64,000 bases of DNA from JACVRW01 sp963746825 (GTDB lineage: Bacteria; Actinomycetota; Thermoleophilia; Solirubrobacterales; Thermoleophilaceae), in the NCBI GenBank assembly GCA_963746825.1, contig CAVVCU010000013.1:29852-93851 (forward strand). Reading direction: 5' to 3'. How positions within the stretch are numbered: position 1 is the first letter of the stretch; every line of letters starts with the position of its first letter. A program made the position numbers and the translations under genes. This document shows positions 8,026-16,829 of this stretch, piece by piece. Below the pieces are notes generated by a model that was not told the DNA's origin, did not search any database, and saw only the letters and a program-made list of their open reading frames with translations.

Positions 8026-9266
8026 TGGCCGTCCACGACGCCGGCGACGTGCTGGGCGACCTCATGCGCGACTCGCTCGACCACTGCGTGAAGTGCACGA
8101 TCTGCGAGACCTACTGCCCGGTCTCCAACGTCACTCCGCTGTTCCCGGGGCCCAAGTACGCCGGGCCGCAGGCGGAGCGCTTTCGCATCCACGACGAGCC
8201 GTCGGCCGACGCCTCGGTGGACTACTGCTCGGGCTGCGGGATCTGCACCCAGGTGTGCCCTCAGGGAGTGCACATCGCGGAGATCAACTCCCAGGCCCGG
8301 GCAAAGCTCAAGGCCACCCAGGGCGTGAAGTTCCGCGACCGTGTGCTGGCTCGCCCGACCCTCGCGGGTCGGCTGGGCACGCCGGTGGCCCCGCTCGCCA
8401 ACTGGAGCCTCGGCAACCGCCTGGTGCGCACGGCGATCGAGAAGACCATCGGGATCCACGCCCGGGCGCCCATGCCGAGCTTCGCGGGCACGACCTTCCA
8501 GCGCTGGGCGCGCCGCCACAAGGCTCCGCCCCAGGCCTCTCGCCGCGTGGCCTTCTTCCACGGCTGCGGCACCAACTACTACGAGCCCCGCCTCGGCGAG
8601 ATGACCGTCGCCCTGCTCGAGCACAACGGGATAGCGGTCGAGGTGCCCAAGCAGGACTGCTGCGGGCTGCCACTGCAGTCCAACGGGCTCTTCGACGACG
8701 CCCGCGGCTATGCGCACCGCCTCGCGGCCCGGCTGGCGCCCTACGCACGCGAGGGCGTCGACATCGTCGGCACCTCGACCAGCTGCAGCCTGATGCTCAA
8801 GCGCGAGGCGCTCGAGATCCTCGGCATGAGCGACGACGCGGACCTGCAGGTGGTCTCCGAGCGGACCTACGACATCTGCGAGTACCTGCTCGCGATGCAC
8901 GAGCGCGGCGAGCTCAAGACGGACTTCCAGCCCGTGCCCGAGACGATCACCTACCACGCGCCCTGCCAGCAGCAGGGCCACGGCATCGGCAAACCCGCGC
9001 TCGACCTGCTCGCGCTGGTGCCCGAGCTGCAGACGATCGAGACGGGCGCCGCCTGCTGCGGCGTGGCCGGCACCTACGGGCTCAAGCGTGAGAAGTACGA
9101 CATCGCGATGAAGGTCGGCGCCGGGCTGTTCTCGGAGATCGCGGAAGCGGGTCCCGACCGGGCGGTGTGCGACTCCGAGACCTGCCGCTGGCAGATCCAG
9201 CACGCGACCGGCGTGCGGACGGTGCATCCGGTCGAGATGCTCCATCGCGCGTCGGGCCTGGCCTGA
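8025..9266 (+). CDS. glpC: Glycerol-3-phosphate dehydrogenase, GlpC iron-sulfur subunit
   Basis: GlpC anchors the complex to the membrane and hands electrons to menaquinone. Two ferredoxin-type [4Fe-4S] motifs are visible near the N-terminus: Cys21/24/27/31 followed by Pro, and Cys68/71/74/78 followed by Pro. Two CCG domains follow, with 'DCCGLPLQSNG' and 'ACCGVAGTYG' as their core motifs. The 413-aa length is normal. It overlaps glpB by one base, and dhaM starts 7 nt after its stop. The PTS donor for dihydroxyacetone is therefore part of the glycerol-3-phosphate dehydrogenase operon. Confidence 0.95.
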   Translation: MAVHDAGDVLGDLMRDSLDHCVKCTICETYCPVSNVTPLFPGPKYAGPQAERFRIHDEPSADASVDYCSGCGICTQVCPQGVHIAEINSQARAKLKATQGVKFRDRVLARPTLAGRLGTPVAPLANWSLGNRLVRTAIEKTIGIHARAPMPSFAGTTFQRWARRHKAPPQASRRVAFFHGCGTNYYEPRLGEMTVALLEHNGIAVEVPKQDCCGLPLQSNGLFDDARGYAHRLAARLAPYAREGVDIVGTSTSCSLMLKREALEILGMSDDADLQVVSERTYDICEYLLAMHERGELKTDFQPVPETITYHAPCQQQGHGIGKPALDLLALVPELQTIETGAACCGVAGTYGLKREKYDIAMKVGAGLFSEIAEAGPDRAVCDSETCRWQIQHATGVRTVHPVEMLHRASGLA

Positions 9267-9273
9267 GCGCTTC

Positions 9274-11742
9274 GTGGTAGGCCTCGTCATCGTCTCCCAC
9301 AGCGCGGCGCTGGCCGACGGGGTGGTCGAGCTGGCCGGGGAGATGGGCGGGGGCAAGGTGGCCATCGAGGCGGCCGGCGGGATGGAGGACGGCGAGGTCG
9401 GCACCGACGCCGAGCGAGTGCGCGAGGCCATCGAGCGGGCCCGCTCCCCCGACGGCGTGCTGGTGCTCATGGACCTGGGAAGCGCGCTGATGAGCGCTGA
9501 GATGGCCACCGAGATGGCCGACCCGGACGGCGGGCCCGTGCTGCTCTCAGAGGCCCCCCTCGTGGAGGGGGCGGTGGCCGCGGCAGCGCTCGCGGGAGCC
9601 GGAGCCTCACTGGAGGAGGTGGCGCGCGAGGCGCGCGGCGCTCTGCGCATGAAGACCGAGCAGCTGGGAGCGGACGAGCCCGAGGGCGAGGAGCCGGCCC
9701 CCGCAGAGGAGGAGAAGGGCGGGTCGGCGAGCGAGCTGCGCCTCACCGTCCACAACCGCCTGGGCCTGCACGCCCGCCCCGCCGCGCGCTTCGTGGCGGC
9801 GCTCGGCGGCCTCGACGCCCGGGTCGAGGTGTCGAACCCCACCCGCGAGCGCGGTCCGGCCGACGGCGGGAGCCTGGTGGGCCTGGCCACCCTGGCGGTG
9901 GCCCAGGGCGATGAGATCTTGGTGCGGGCGCGCGGACCGCAGGCCGACGAGGCCCTCGATGCGCTGCGGGCCCTCGCCGCCGAGAACTTCGGCGACGCCG
10001 AGGAGGAGGCAAGACCGGCGGATGAGCCCGAGCCGCAGGCGGAGGCGCCGGGCGGCAGCGCCGCGGCCCCCGAAGCCGGCGCGCGGCTGCGCGGCGTGCC
10101 CGCCTCGCCCGGCATCGCCATCGGCCCGGCACGGCGCCTGCGGGCCCGCGAGCACGTGATCGAGGACGGCGCTTCCGGCACGCCCGCCGAGGAGCGCGCG
10201 CGCCTGGACAAGGCCCGCGCCGCGGCCCGGGAGGAGCTCGAGGAGGTGCGCGCCACCGTGGAGGCCCGCGGCGGCGCCGACGCGGGCGACATATTCGCCG
10301 CCCACGCCCTGCTGCTCGACGACGCCGCCATCACCGCGCCGGCCCTGCGGCGCATCGAGGAGGGGGAGGGGGCCGCCCAGGCCTGGCAGGCGGCCACGGC
10401 CGAGGCGGCCGCCGCATTCCGCGCCCTCGACGACGCCAACATGCGCGAGCGCGCAGTCGACGTGGAGGACGTGGCCGGCCGGGTGCTCACCCAGCTCGGC
10501 TGCGCGCCGTCGGGAACGGCCCTGGAGGGTCCGGGCATCGTGGTGGCAGCCGAGCTCACGCCCGGCGAGGCGGCGGGTCTCGACCCCGGCGACGCGTGGG
10601 CAATCGCCACCGCCCGTGGTGGGGCCACGGCGCACGCGGCGATACTCGCCCGGGCGCTCGGCATCCCCGCCGTGGTGGGCCTGGGCGAGGCCCTTCTCGA
10701 GGTGGCCGACGGCACCGCGCTGGTCCTCGACGGCGAGCAGGGCCTGGTCCAGGTCGATCCGGGCGAGGAGGTGCTGGCCGAGCGAAAGGCGCAGCGGGAG
10801 GCCGACGAGGCCGAGGGCCGCGCCCTGCGCGCTCGCGCGGGTGAGCCCGGTGCTCTGGCGGACGGGACCCGCGTGGAGGTGTTCGCCAACGTGGGTAGCG
10901 CCGCCGAGGCGGCCCGAGCCGTCGAGCTGGGCGCCGAGGGAGTGGGGCTGCTGCGCACCGAGTTCCTGTTCCTCGACCGCGCCGAGCCGCCCTCCGAGGA
11001 GGAGCAGGTCGAGGTGCTCAGCGAGATCGCGCGCAGCCTGGAGGGCCGCCCGGTGGTGGTGCGCACCCTCGACGCGGGGGCCGACAAGCCGCTGCCCTTT
11101 CTGCGCCAGGAGGCCGAGGACAACCCGTTCCTGGGACGCCGGGGAATCAGGCTCTCGCTGGCCGAGCCGGAGTTGCTGCGCACCCAGCTGCGCGCCGTGC
11201 TGCGCGTGGCCGAGGAGCATCCGCTCAAGCTGATGTTCCCGATGGTCGCCGCCCTCGACGAGGTGCAAGCGGCCCGGGAGCTGCTCGAAGAGGAGCGCGA
11301 GAGCCTGGGCAGCGGCGCCGAGATGGAGGTGGGGGTGATGGTCGAGGTGCCGGCCCTGGCCCTCCAGGCAGCCCACTTCGCTCCACACGTCGACTTCTTC
11401 TCGGTCGGGACTAACGACCTCGCGCAGTACACCATGGCCGCTGAGCGCGGCAACGCCGCGCTGGCCGGCCTGCTGGGCGCCTCGCGCGCGCCGGTGCTTG
11501 CTCTGATCGCCGCGGTGACCGAGGCCGCGCGAGAGCACGGCCGCTGGGTGGGGGTATGCGGAGAGCTGGCCGGCGAGCCCGAGGCCGCGGTGCTCCTGGC
11601 CGGGCTCGGCGTGCGAGAGCTGAGCATGGCCGCCAGCCGGATTCCGGCCGTCAAGGCCGCGCTGCGCGAGTGCGACAGCGGGGCAGCGGCGGCGGCCGCC
11701 AGAGCAGCGCTAGAGTCCGCGCGCGGCCCGTGGCGAACCTGA
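9274..11742 (+). CDS. dhaM: DhaM phosphotransferase fused to HPr and complete Enzyme I
   Basis: This 822-aa protein feeds PEP-derived phosphate to DhaL-ADP. Domains in order: an EIIA-Man/DhaM domain (about 1-125, nucleophile His9 in 'VSHSAALADG'); an acidic linker; HPr (about 150-240, His166 in 'GLHARPAAR'); then full-length Enzyme I (about 270-815). The EI part has its swivelling phosphohistidine domain (His454 in 'GGATAHAAI'), the PEP-binding barrel ('GLLRTEFLF', 'SVGTNDLAQYTMA') and the catalytic Cys762 ('VGVCGELAG'). E. coli DhaM carries only a truncated EI-like segment and needs general PTS proteins. Here every phosphoryl station appears to be present in one chain. It starts at GTG 7 nt after glpC and overlaps pgsA by 13 nt. 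Confidence 0.93.
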   Translation: MVGLVIVSHSAALADGVVELAGEMGGGKVAIEAAGGMEDGEVGTDAERVREAIERARSPDGVLVLMDLGSALMSAEMATEMADPDGGPVLLSEAPLVEGAVAAAALAGAGASLEEVAREARGALRMKTEQLGADEPEGEEPAPAEEEKGGSASELRLTVHNRLGLHARPAARFVAALGGLDARVEVSNPTRERGPADGGSLVGLATLAVAQGDEILVRARGPQADEALDALRALAAENFGDAEEEARPADEPEPQAEAPGGSAAAPEAGARLRGVPASPGIAIGPARRLRAREHVIEDGASGTPAEERARLDKARAAAREELEEVRATVEARGGADAGDIFAAHALLLDDAAITAPALRRIEEGEGAAQAWQAATAEAAAAFRALDDANMRERAVDVEDVAGRVLTQLGCAPSGTALEGPGIVVAAELTPGEAAGLDPGDAWAIATARGGATAHAAILARALGIPAVVGLGEALLEVADGTALVLDGEQGLVQVDPGEEVLAERKAQREADEAEGRALRARAGEPGALADGTRVEVFANVGSAAEAARAVELGAEGVGLLRTEFLFLDRAEPPSEEEQVEVLSEIARSLEGRPVVVRTLDAGADKPLPFLRQEAEDNPFLGRRGIRLSLAEPELLRTQLRAVLRVAEEHPLKLMFPMVAALDEVQAARELLEEERESLGSGAEMEVGVMVEVPALALQAAHFAPHVDFFSVGTNDLAQYTMAAERGNAALAGLLGASRAPVLALIAAVTEAAREHGRWVGVCGELAGEPEAAVLLAGLGVRELSMAASRIPAVKAALRECDSGAAAAAARAALESARGPWRT

Positions 11743-12320
11743 TCGTGATCCGCAGCAAGATGCGCTCCGCCCGTTTGGTCGCGGTGGGCAGCGCCGCACG
11801 AATCGTTCTCACCCCGGTCGTGATGTGGCTGGTGCTCTACGGCGAAGGGGAGTCAACCGAGCTGATCGCGGCGGGGCTGTTCTGCGTAGCGGCAGCCACC
11901 GACTGGGTGGACGGGCGCCTCGCGCGCCGCTGGGGCGTCACCAGCAAGCTCGGCTCCTTTCTCGACACCACGGCCGACAAGCTGCTCGTGTCCGGTGTGC
12001 TGATCGCGTTGCTCGAGGCCGGGCGCGTCTCCACCTGGATCGTCGCGGTGATCATCGGGCGCGAGCTGGTGATCATGGGGCTGCGCGGGGTGATCGCCTC
12101 CGAGGGCGAGGTCATGGCGCCCTCGATGCTCGGCAAGTGGAAGGCCAGCGTTCAGTTCCTGGCCATCGCGCTCGCGATACTGCGGCCCGGCGAGCCGATC
12201 GGGGGCCTGTTCATCGATGAGTGGGTGATGCTGGTGGCCGCCGCCATCACCGTGGGCTCGGCGGTCGACTACCTCATGCGCGCCCTCCCGGAGGTCGTGC
12301 GTGAGGACCGCCGGGCTTGA
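11730..12320 (+). CDS. pgsA: CDP-diacylglycerol-glycerol-3-phosphate 3-phosphatidyltransferase (PgsA-like)
   Basis: This integral membrane enzyme condenses CDP-diacylglycerol with glycerol-3-phosphate to make phosphatidylglycerophosphate, the committed step to phosphatidylglycerol and cardiolipin. The CDP-alcohol phosphotransferase signature D-x2-D-G-x2-A-R-x8-G-x3-D-x3-D is perfect, with Asp58, Asp61, Asp79 and Asp83. Hydrophobic segments surround it and the product is about 196 aa. The proposed GTG start lies inside the dhaM end; GTG 11745 or ATG 11760 are alternatives. A related CDP-alcohol substrate cannot be excluded, but coupling to glycerol-3-phosphate genes supports PgsA. Confidence 0.85.
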   Translation: MANLIVIRSKMRSARLVAVGSAARIVLTPVVMWLVLYGEGESTELIAAGLFCVAAATDWVDGRLARRWGVTSKLGSFLDTTADKLLVSGVLIALLEAGRVSTWIVAVIIGRELVIMGLRGVIASEGEVMAPSMLGKWKASVQFLAIALAILRPGEPIGGLFIDEWVMLVAAAITVGSAVDYLMRALPEVVREDRRA

Positions 12321-13340
12321 CGCGGGTATTCCTCACCGGCGGCAGCGGGCTGATCGGCGGTGCGCTCGCCACCCGGCTGGTCGAGCGGGGCGACGAGCTG
12401 GTGGCGCTCGCGCGTTCGGACGCCGCCCAGCGGGCTCTCGCCGAACGCGGCGCCCGCGTAGTCAGGGGCGACACGCTCGATGAGGAGGCGCTGGCGTCCG
12501 GCATGAGCGGCTGTGAGCTCGTGTACCACGTGGCCGGCGTGAACACGCTGTGCCCCTCGGATCCGGCGCACCTGTTCCACGTGAACGTCCGGGGCGCGGA
12601 GACGGCCGTGCGCGCCGCTGCCCGGGCCGGAGTGACGAGGGTCGTGCTCACCTCCTCGGCCGCCGCGCTGGGCGAGGTCGAGGGCAGTGTGGGCAGCCGA
12701 GAGCTCGCCGCATCGCGGCAGCTACCTCTCCGTCTACGAGCGCTCCAAGCACGAGGGCGAGCTGGCGGCCTTCACGGCCGCGCGGCAGGCCGGCATCGAG
12801 CTCGTTTCCATCAACCCCTCCTCCGTCCAGGGCCCCGGGAGAGCGGGAGGCACGGGCCGGATCATGATCGCCTATCTGAACGGGCGCCTGAAGGCCTTCG
12901 TGGACACGACGATCAGCCTCGTCGACATCGCGGACTGCGTGGAGGGCCACCTGCTCGGCGCCGAGCGCGGCGCGCCCGGCGAGCGCTACGTGCTCAACGG
13001 CGCGGTCCTCAGCGCGCGCGAGGCGCTCGACACCGTCGGAGATCTCTCCGGAGTCCGCAACCGGGTGCGCTTCCTTCCGCCGTTTGTGGCCGGAGTGGCC
13101 GGCGGGCTGGTCGAGGCGGCCTTCAGCCTGCGCGGCAAGCAGCCGCCGGTGTGCCGCGAGATGGTGCGCACGCTGCTGCACGGACACCGCTACGACGGAT
13201 CGCGCGCGACGCGTGAGCTGGGACTGCGCTACCGCCCGGTCGCCGAGACCTTTCGGCGCACCATCGAGTGGGCGGTGGCCCAGGGCCTCGTGACGCGCCC
13301 GGACCAACTGCGCGGAGTATCCGTGAGCCCCGGCGGGTAA
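12317..13340 (+). pseudogene. NAD-dependent epimerase/dehydratase, split by a frameshift
   Basis: This is an extended short-chain dehydrogenase acting on a nucleotide-sugar-like or steroid-like substrate. The first part (TTG 12317, overlapping the pgsA stop) reads the Rossmann motif 'VFLTGGSGLIGGAL' and 'LVYHVAGVN' up to 'TSSAAALGEVEG'. Around 12685-12700 the coding frame moves by +1. The second part then continues with the catalytic 'SVYERSKHEGE' (YxxxK), a binding region and a normal C-terminus ending at 13340. Joined, the product is about 340 aa, the usual family length. Both halves look intact with no further stops, so this is either a one-base sequencing error or a very recent inactivation. 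Confidence 0.8.
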
Positions 13341-13349
13341 AGAGGAAAA

Positions 13350-13592
13350 ATGGAAGAGCGTCATCCGGCCAAGCCGGAGCAAGAGGACAGCTTCGAGAAA
13401 GGGCACGAGGAGAAGCCCGATTCCCCGGAGGAGGAGCTCGATCCCGACTTTGCCCGCGGGCAGCGCGAGGGGGGCGAGCCAGGCGAGGAGGGCCGGTTCA
13501 GCGAGGGGCAGGAGGACCTGCCCGACTCTCCTGAGAAGCACAAGGAGGGCCGCTTCAGTACCGGGATCGACGAGGGTCCCGCGAGCGACTAG
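13350..13592 (+). CDS. Small acidic, repetitive, probably disordered protein
   Basis: An 80-aa product with no hydrophobic core, made of Glu, Asp, Pro, Ser, Gly and Lys. It contains imperfect internal repeats: 'KPDSPEE' and 'LPDSPEK', and 'EGRFSEGQE' and 'EGRFSTGID'. It starts at ATG behind AAAGAGGA, 9 nt after the epimerase gene, so it could be the last gene of that transcript. I believe proteins of this look recur in Solirubrobacterales, but no function is known to me. A short CCCGC/GCGGG hairpin follows at 13601-13616 without a T-tract. Confidence 0.7.
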   Translation: MEERHPAKPEQEDSFEKGHEEKPDSPEEELDPDFARGQREGGEPGEEGRFSEGQEDLPDSPEKHKEGRFSTGIDEGPASD

Positions 13593-13649
13593 ACCCACAG
13601 CCCGCGTCCGAGCGGGTATGGTCGCCGGGTCCACGATCAAGGAGGAGCG

Positions 13650-14132
13650 GTGGCGGCACTCTGCCGTTCGTACGACACGCACGATCAGGCGCTCCAGGCC
13701 GTCAACGCGGTGCTGGGCGCGGGCGTGCCGGGAGAGGACGTGCTCGTCCTGATGGGCGAGCGCCAGCGCGACGCCCACCAGGAGCCGGTCGGAGAGTTCG
13801 CGGGTACCACCGAGCCGGGCGCGCCCGTGGGAGAGTTCGCCGGCCCGCCGACGCCGGAGGGAAGCTCGACCGGCGCCTTCGCCGGACAGGGGGAGATGCG
13901 CGGCGGCAGCTTTGCCGACAGCGATCGCGACTTCGTGACGAGCTACCCGGAGGGCGTGGAGCGGATGCGGGTCACCGGCCACCGCCGCATCACCCGGCTG
14001 CTCACCGACGCGGGCCTCGACGAGGCCACCGCCCAACGCGACGTGGATGCCCTACATCAGGGACTGGTGCTGGTGCTTGTGGACGTGGCCGACGGCGACG
14101 TCGATCGCGTGGCCGGGCTGCTCGAGGGCTGA
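13650..14132 (+). CDS. Hypothetical protein with VGEFAG repeats
   Basis: A 160-aa protein starting at GTG after an AAGGAGGAG site. Its N-terminus ('CRSYDTHDQALQAVNAVLGAGVP') and its C-terminus ('LVLVLVDVADGDVDRVAGLLEG') look like the two halves of a small alpha/beta domain, as in heat-induced or general-stress proteins of the YflT type. The middle is low-complexity and repeats 'VGEFAG', 'VGEFAG' and 'GAFAG'. The relation to YflT is weak and by eye. Its last 76 nt overlap the 3' end of the convergent patatin gene. Confidence 0.65.
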   Translation: MAALCRSYDTHDQALQAVNAVLGAGVPGEDVLVLMGERQRDAHQEPVGEFAGTTEPGAPVGEFAGPPTPEGSSTGAFAGQGEMRGGSFADSDRDFVTSYPEGVERMRVTGHRRITRLLTDAGLDEATAQRDVDALHQGLVLVLVDVADGDVDRVAGLLEG

Positions 14133-15085
14133 TCCTCGAAGTCCAGCGCCCGCAGCGCCAGGCGCTCCGCGTCCGCGGCCGCCGCGGCCAGTACGGCCGG
14201 CCGGCGCTCCAGTTGCCCCACCACCGGCGTGCCGGCGGGCGGCCGCACACCCAACACGTGCGGCGGCCCGGCTTCGGCGCCCGACGAACGCCGGGCGATG
14301 TCGTTGACCACACGCTCATAGCCGTCCACCCGCTCGCGATAGAGGTTCACCAGCGCCGGGTTGAGGCCACGCAGGTGACGTTCGATCAGCCGGTCGGCGA
14401 TGCGTGAGGCGCTCTTGCGGGGGACGCCGTGGGGACGGGTCTGGAGGGCGAGCACGTGGCTGGCTCCGGCGGCTATGGCCTCGGCCACGGGGATCGCCGA
14501 GCCGATTCCGCCGTCGATGAAGCGCCGGCCGTCGATCTCCACGGGCGGGCCCCCGGCCCAGGGCATCCGGCTCGAGGCCAGCAGGGCCTGCCAGAGCTCG
14601 CGGCGGGAGCGCATTCCGGAGATGTCCACCGACCGGGCGGTCTCCACGTCGAGCGCCACGCAGTGGAGGCTGATCGGATTCTCCAGCACCCTTTCGTGGC
14701 GAGCGGCGTCGAGCTCGGGTGAGGTGTAGTTGAGCGCGTAGTTCACGTCGATCACCGGGCCGCCGCGCAGGACCCGCGCCGGATTGACAAAGGCGCGCGA
14801 GGCGAGTGGCCCGGAGTAGGTGGCGGCGCCGTGGCCCGCCACCCCCGCGATCAGCGCCGCACCGTTGATCGCGCCCGCCGAGGAGCCGACCACGAGGTCG
14901 AAGCACCGCGTCAGGCCGAGGCCCTCGAGCGCGGAAGCCATCCCGGCCGAGATGACCCCGCGCATGCCGCCGCCCTCGATCACCAGGGCCACGCGGTGGG
15001 GATCATCGCGCCGGCCGGGCATTGAAGCGGCCTGCTTGCGCTCGCGAAGCGCAGCGAGGACCGGATGAGACGGGTCGGCGCCCAT
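14057..15085 (-). CDS. Patatin-like phospholipase
   Basis: This is a Ser-Asp dyad lipid acyl hydrolase. Landmarks from ATG 15085 are the oxyanion-hole glycines 'GGGMRG' (38-43), the nucleophile elbow 'GSSAG' with Ser69, and the catalytic Asp191 in 'FIDGGIG'. The 342-aa length fits bacterial single-domain patatins (YjjU/RssA-like). The last 25 residues are a low-complexity Ser/Thr run that comes from reading through the antisense of the neighbouring gene, so the ancestral stop may have been earlier. It is divergent from the alkyl-DHAP-synthase-like gene, only 23-32 nt away, so both promoters lie inside or very near the two starts. Confidence 0.88.
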   Translation of the reverse strand: MGADPSHPVLAALRERKQAASMPGRRDDPHRVALVIEGGGMRGVISAGMASALEGLGLTRCFDLVVGSSAGAINGAALIAGVAGHGAATYSGPLASRAFVNPARVLRGGPVIDVNYALNYTSPELDAARHERVLENPISLHCVALDVETARSVDISGMRSRRELWQALLASSRMPWAGGPPVEIDGRRFIDGGIGSAIPVAEAIAAGASHVLALQTRPHGVPRKSASRIADRLIERHLRGLNPALVNLYRERVDGYERVVNDIARRSSGAEAGPPHVLGVRPPAGTPVVGQLERRPAVLAAAAADAERLALRALDFEDQPSSSPATRSTSPSATSTSTSTSP

Positions 15086-15117
15086 ATGGGGCGTATGGTT
15101 AGCACGACATGGGCCGA

Positions 15118-16803
15118 ATGAAGTGGTGGGGCTGGGGAAACGAGGGCGTCTCGTTCACGCACGAGGACAAGCCGGCCCTCGGTCCCTTCCTCCAGCAGCA
15201 CATAGCGGTCGACGCCTCGCGTCCCATCGCGCGCCCCGTCGGTTTCGAGCAGCTTGGCGTCGACGAGCCCTCGGTGCCCGACGAGCTCTACGGCGAGCTG
15301 GAGAGGGCGGTGGGGGAGGGGCAGGTGTCCACCGACCCCCTCGACCGCGTCGTCCACGGCCGCGGCAAGAGCCTGCGCGACCTGGTCCGCACGCGCGACG
15401 GCGATCTCGGCCGCCTGCCCGACGTGGTGGTCCGGCCGCGCGACGAGGAGGCGGTGGCCGCCCTCTTACATGCGGCGGTCGAGGCCGACGCCGTAGTCAT
15501 CCCCTTCGGCGGGGGCACGAGCATCTCCGGCAGCCTCGAGGCCCCGGCCGAGGAGACGCGCACGGTGATCTCCGTCGACCTCGGCGCGATGGACCGCGTG
15601 CTGTCGATCGACGGTGGCTCGCGTCTCGCGAGGGTGCAGGCCGGCGCCCTCGGCCCCGCGCTGGAGGAGCAGCTGAACGCGCAGGGATGGACGCTCGGCC
15701 ACTTCCCCGACAGCTTCACGCACTCGACGCTGGGCGGCTGGGTCGCGACCCGCTCGTCGGGAATGCAGTCCGACATGTACGGCGACGTGGCCGACCTCAC
15801 GCGCGGGATGCGCGTGGCCACCCCGGTGGGCATGCTCGCCACCCGCCCGGTGCCCAGCACGTCGACCGGCCCGAGCATCCGCGAGATGGTGCTCGGCAGC
15901 GAGGGGCGCCTGGGAATCATCACCGAGGCCACGATCCACGTGCACCGCGTGCCCGAGCAGCGGACCATCCTCGGCTACCTGTTCCCGAGCTGGGCCGAGG
16001 GCCTGGCCGCGATGAACGCCATCGCCGTGAGCGAGGCGGCGCCGTCGGTCACACGGGTGTCCGACGCCCCTGAGACCCAGTTCTCCTTCGCCACCAAGAC
16101 GGGCAACTCGCTGCTCGACCGCGTCCAGTCGAAGGCGCTCTCCACCTTCCTCGAGCGCCGCCGCCACTTCGATCTCGGCGCCATGTGCCTGTCGTTCATC
16201 GGCTACGAGGGCACCAAGAAGCACGTCGCGGCGCAGCGCAAGCTGGTGGGGCGCATCGTCAAGCGCCACGGCGGGCTCGGCATCGGCACCGGCCCGGGCG
16301 CGCTCTACGACCAGAAGAAGTTCGACACCCCTTACATCCGCGACTTCCTGCTCGACCGCGGCGCGCTCGCCGACGTGTCCGAGACCTCGGCGCCGTGGAG
16401 TGCGCTACCCGCCCTCTACGACAACGTGATGGCCGCCGCGCGCGGGGCCTTCAGCGACCTCGGCGTCCAGGGGTACATCATGTGCCACCTCTCGCACTCC
16501 TACCACTCGGGCGCGTGCCTGTACTTCACCTTCGCCTTCAAGCCCGCCCCGGACCGAGAGCCGCTCGAGCAGTACGACGTGGTCAAGTCGGTGATCCAGC
16601 AGACCTTCGTGGACTCGGGCGCCACGCTCTCCCACCACCACGCGGTGGGCACCGAGCACGCTCAGTGGCTCGAGCAGGACATCTCCGAGCCGGGGGTCGA
16701 GATGCTGCGCGCGCTCTTCGACGGAATCGACCCAGGCGCCAACCTCAACCCGGGCAAGATCGTTCCCGAAGCGCGGGTCGCGGGCCGGGTCTCGCACCCG
16801 TAG
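15118..16803 (+). CDS. FAD-linked oxidase, alkyldihydroxyacetonephosphate synthase-like
   Basis: A flavoprotein of the vanillyl-alcohol-oxidase family most like alkyl-DHAP synthase, which swaps the acyl chain of acyl-DHAP for a fatty alcohol to form the ether bond. The start at 15118 gives the usual 'MKWWGWG' (an ATG at 15109 adds three residues). The FAD PP-loop is 'IPFGGGTSISG'. AGPS landmarks follow: 'DSFTHSTLGGWVATRSSGMQSD', 'GSEGRLGIIT', the Tyr-bearing 'SHSYHSGACLYFTF' and the HHH active-site motif in 'LSHHHAVGTEHAQW'. At 561 aa it matches bacterial homologues. Its neighbours supply DHAP and glycerolipid enzymes. The reaction is inferred; other family members oxidise glycolate or lactate. 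Confidence 0.82.
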   Translation: MKWWGWGNEGVSFTHEDKPALGPFLQQHIAVDASRPIARPVGFEQLGVDEPSVPDELYGELERAVGEGQVSTDPLDRVVHGRGKSLRDLVRTRDGDLGRLPDVVVRPRDEEAVAALLHAAVEADAVVIPFGGGTSISGSLEAPAEETRTVISVDLGAMDRVLSIDGGSRLARVQAGALGPALEEQLNAQGWTLGHFPDSFTHSTLGGWVATRSSGMQSDMYGDVADLTRGMRVATPVGMLATRPVPSTSTGPSIREMVLGSEGRLGIITEATIHVHRVPEQRTILGYLFPSWAEGLAAMNAIAVSEAAPSVTRVSDAPETQFSFATKTGNSLLDRVQSKALSTFLERRRHFDLGAMCLSFIGYEGTKKHVAAQRKLVGRIVKRHGGLGIGTGPGALYDQKKFDTPYIRDFLLDRGALADVSETSAPWSALPALYDNVMAAARGAFSDLGVQGYIMCHLSHSYHSGACLYFTFAFKPAPDREPLEQYDVVKSVIQQTFVDSGATLSHHHAVGTEHAQWLEQDISEPGVEMLRALFDGIDPGANLNPGKIVPEARVAGRVSHP

Positions 16804-16829
16804 GGCCTAGCCCGCCTAGGATCCGCGCC

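Noticed and set aside
7953..11654. Very long minus-strand open frame (about 1230 codons) opposite glpC and dhaM
   Set aside because: It is Ser/Arg/Pro-rich with no motif and mirrors the third-base GC bias of the intact plus-strand genes. It is a shadow frame.
12317..13340. Programmed ribosomal frameshifting in the epimerase gene
   Set aside because: No slippery heptamer or downstream pseudoknot is evident near 12690, and other frame breaks in the window go in both directions.
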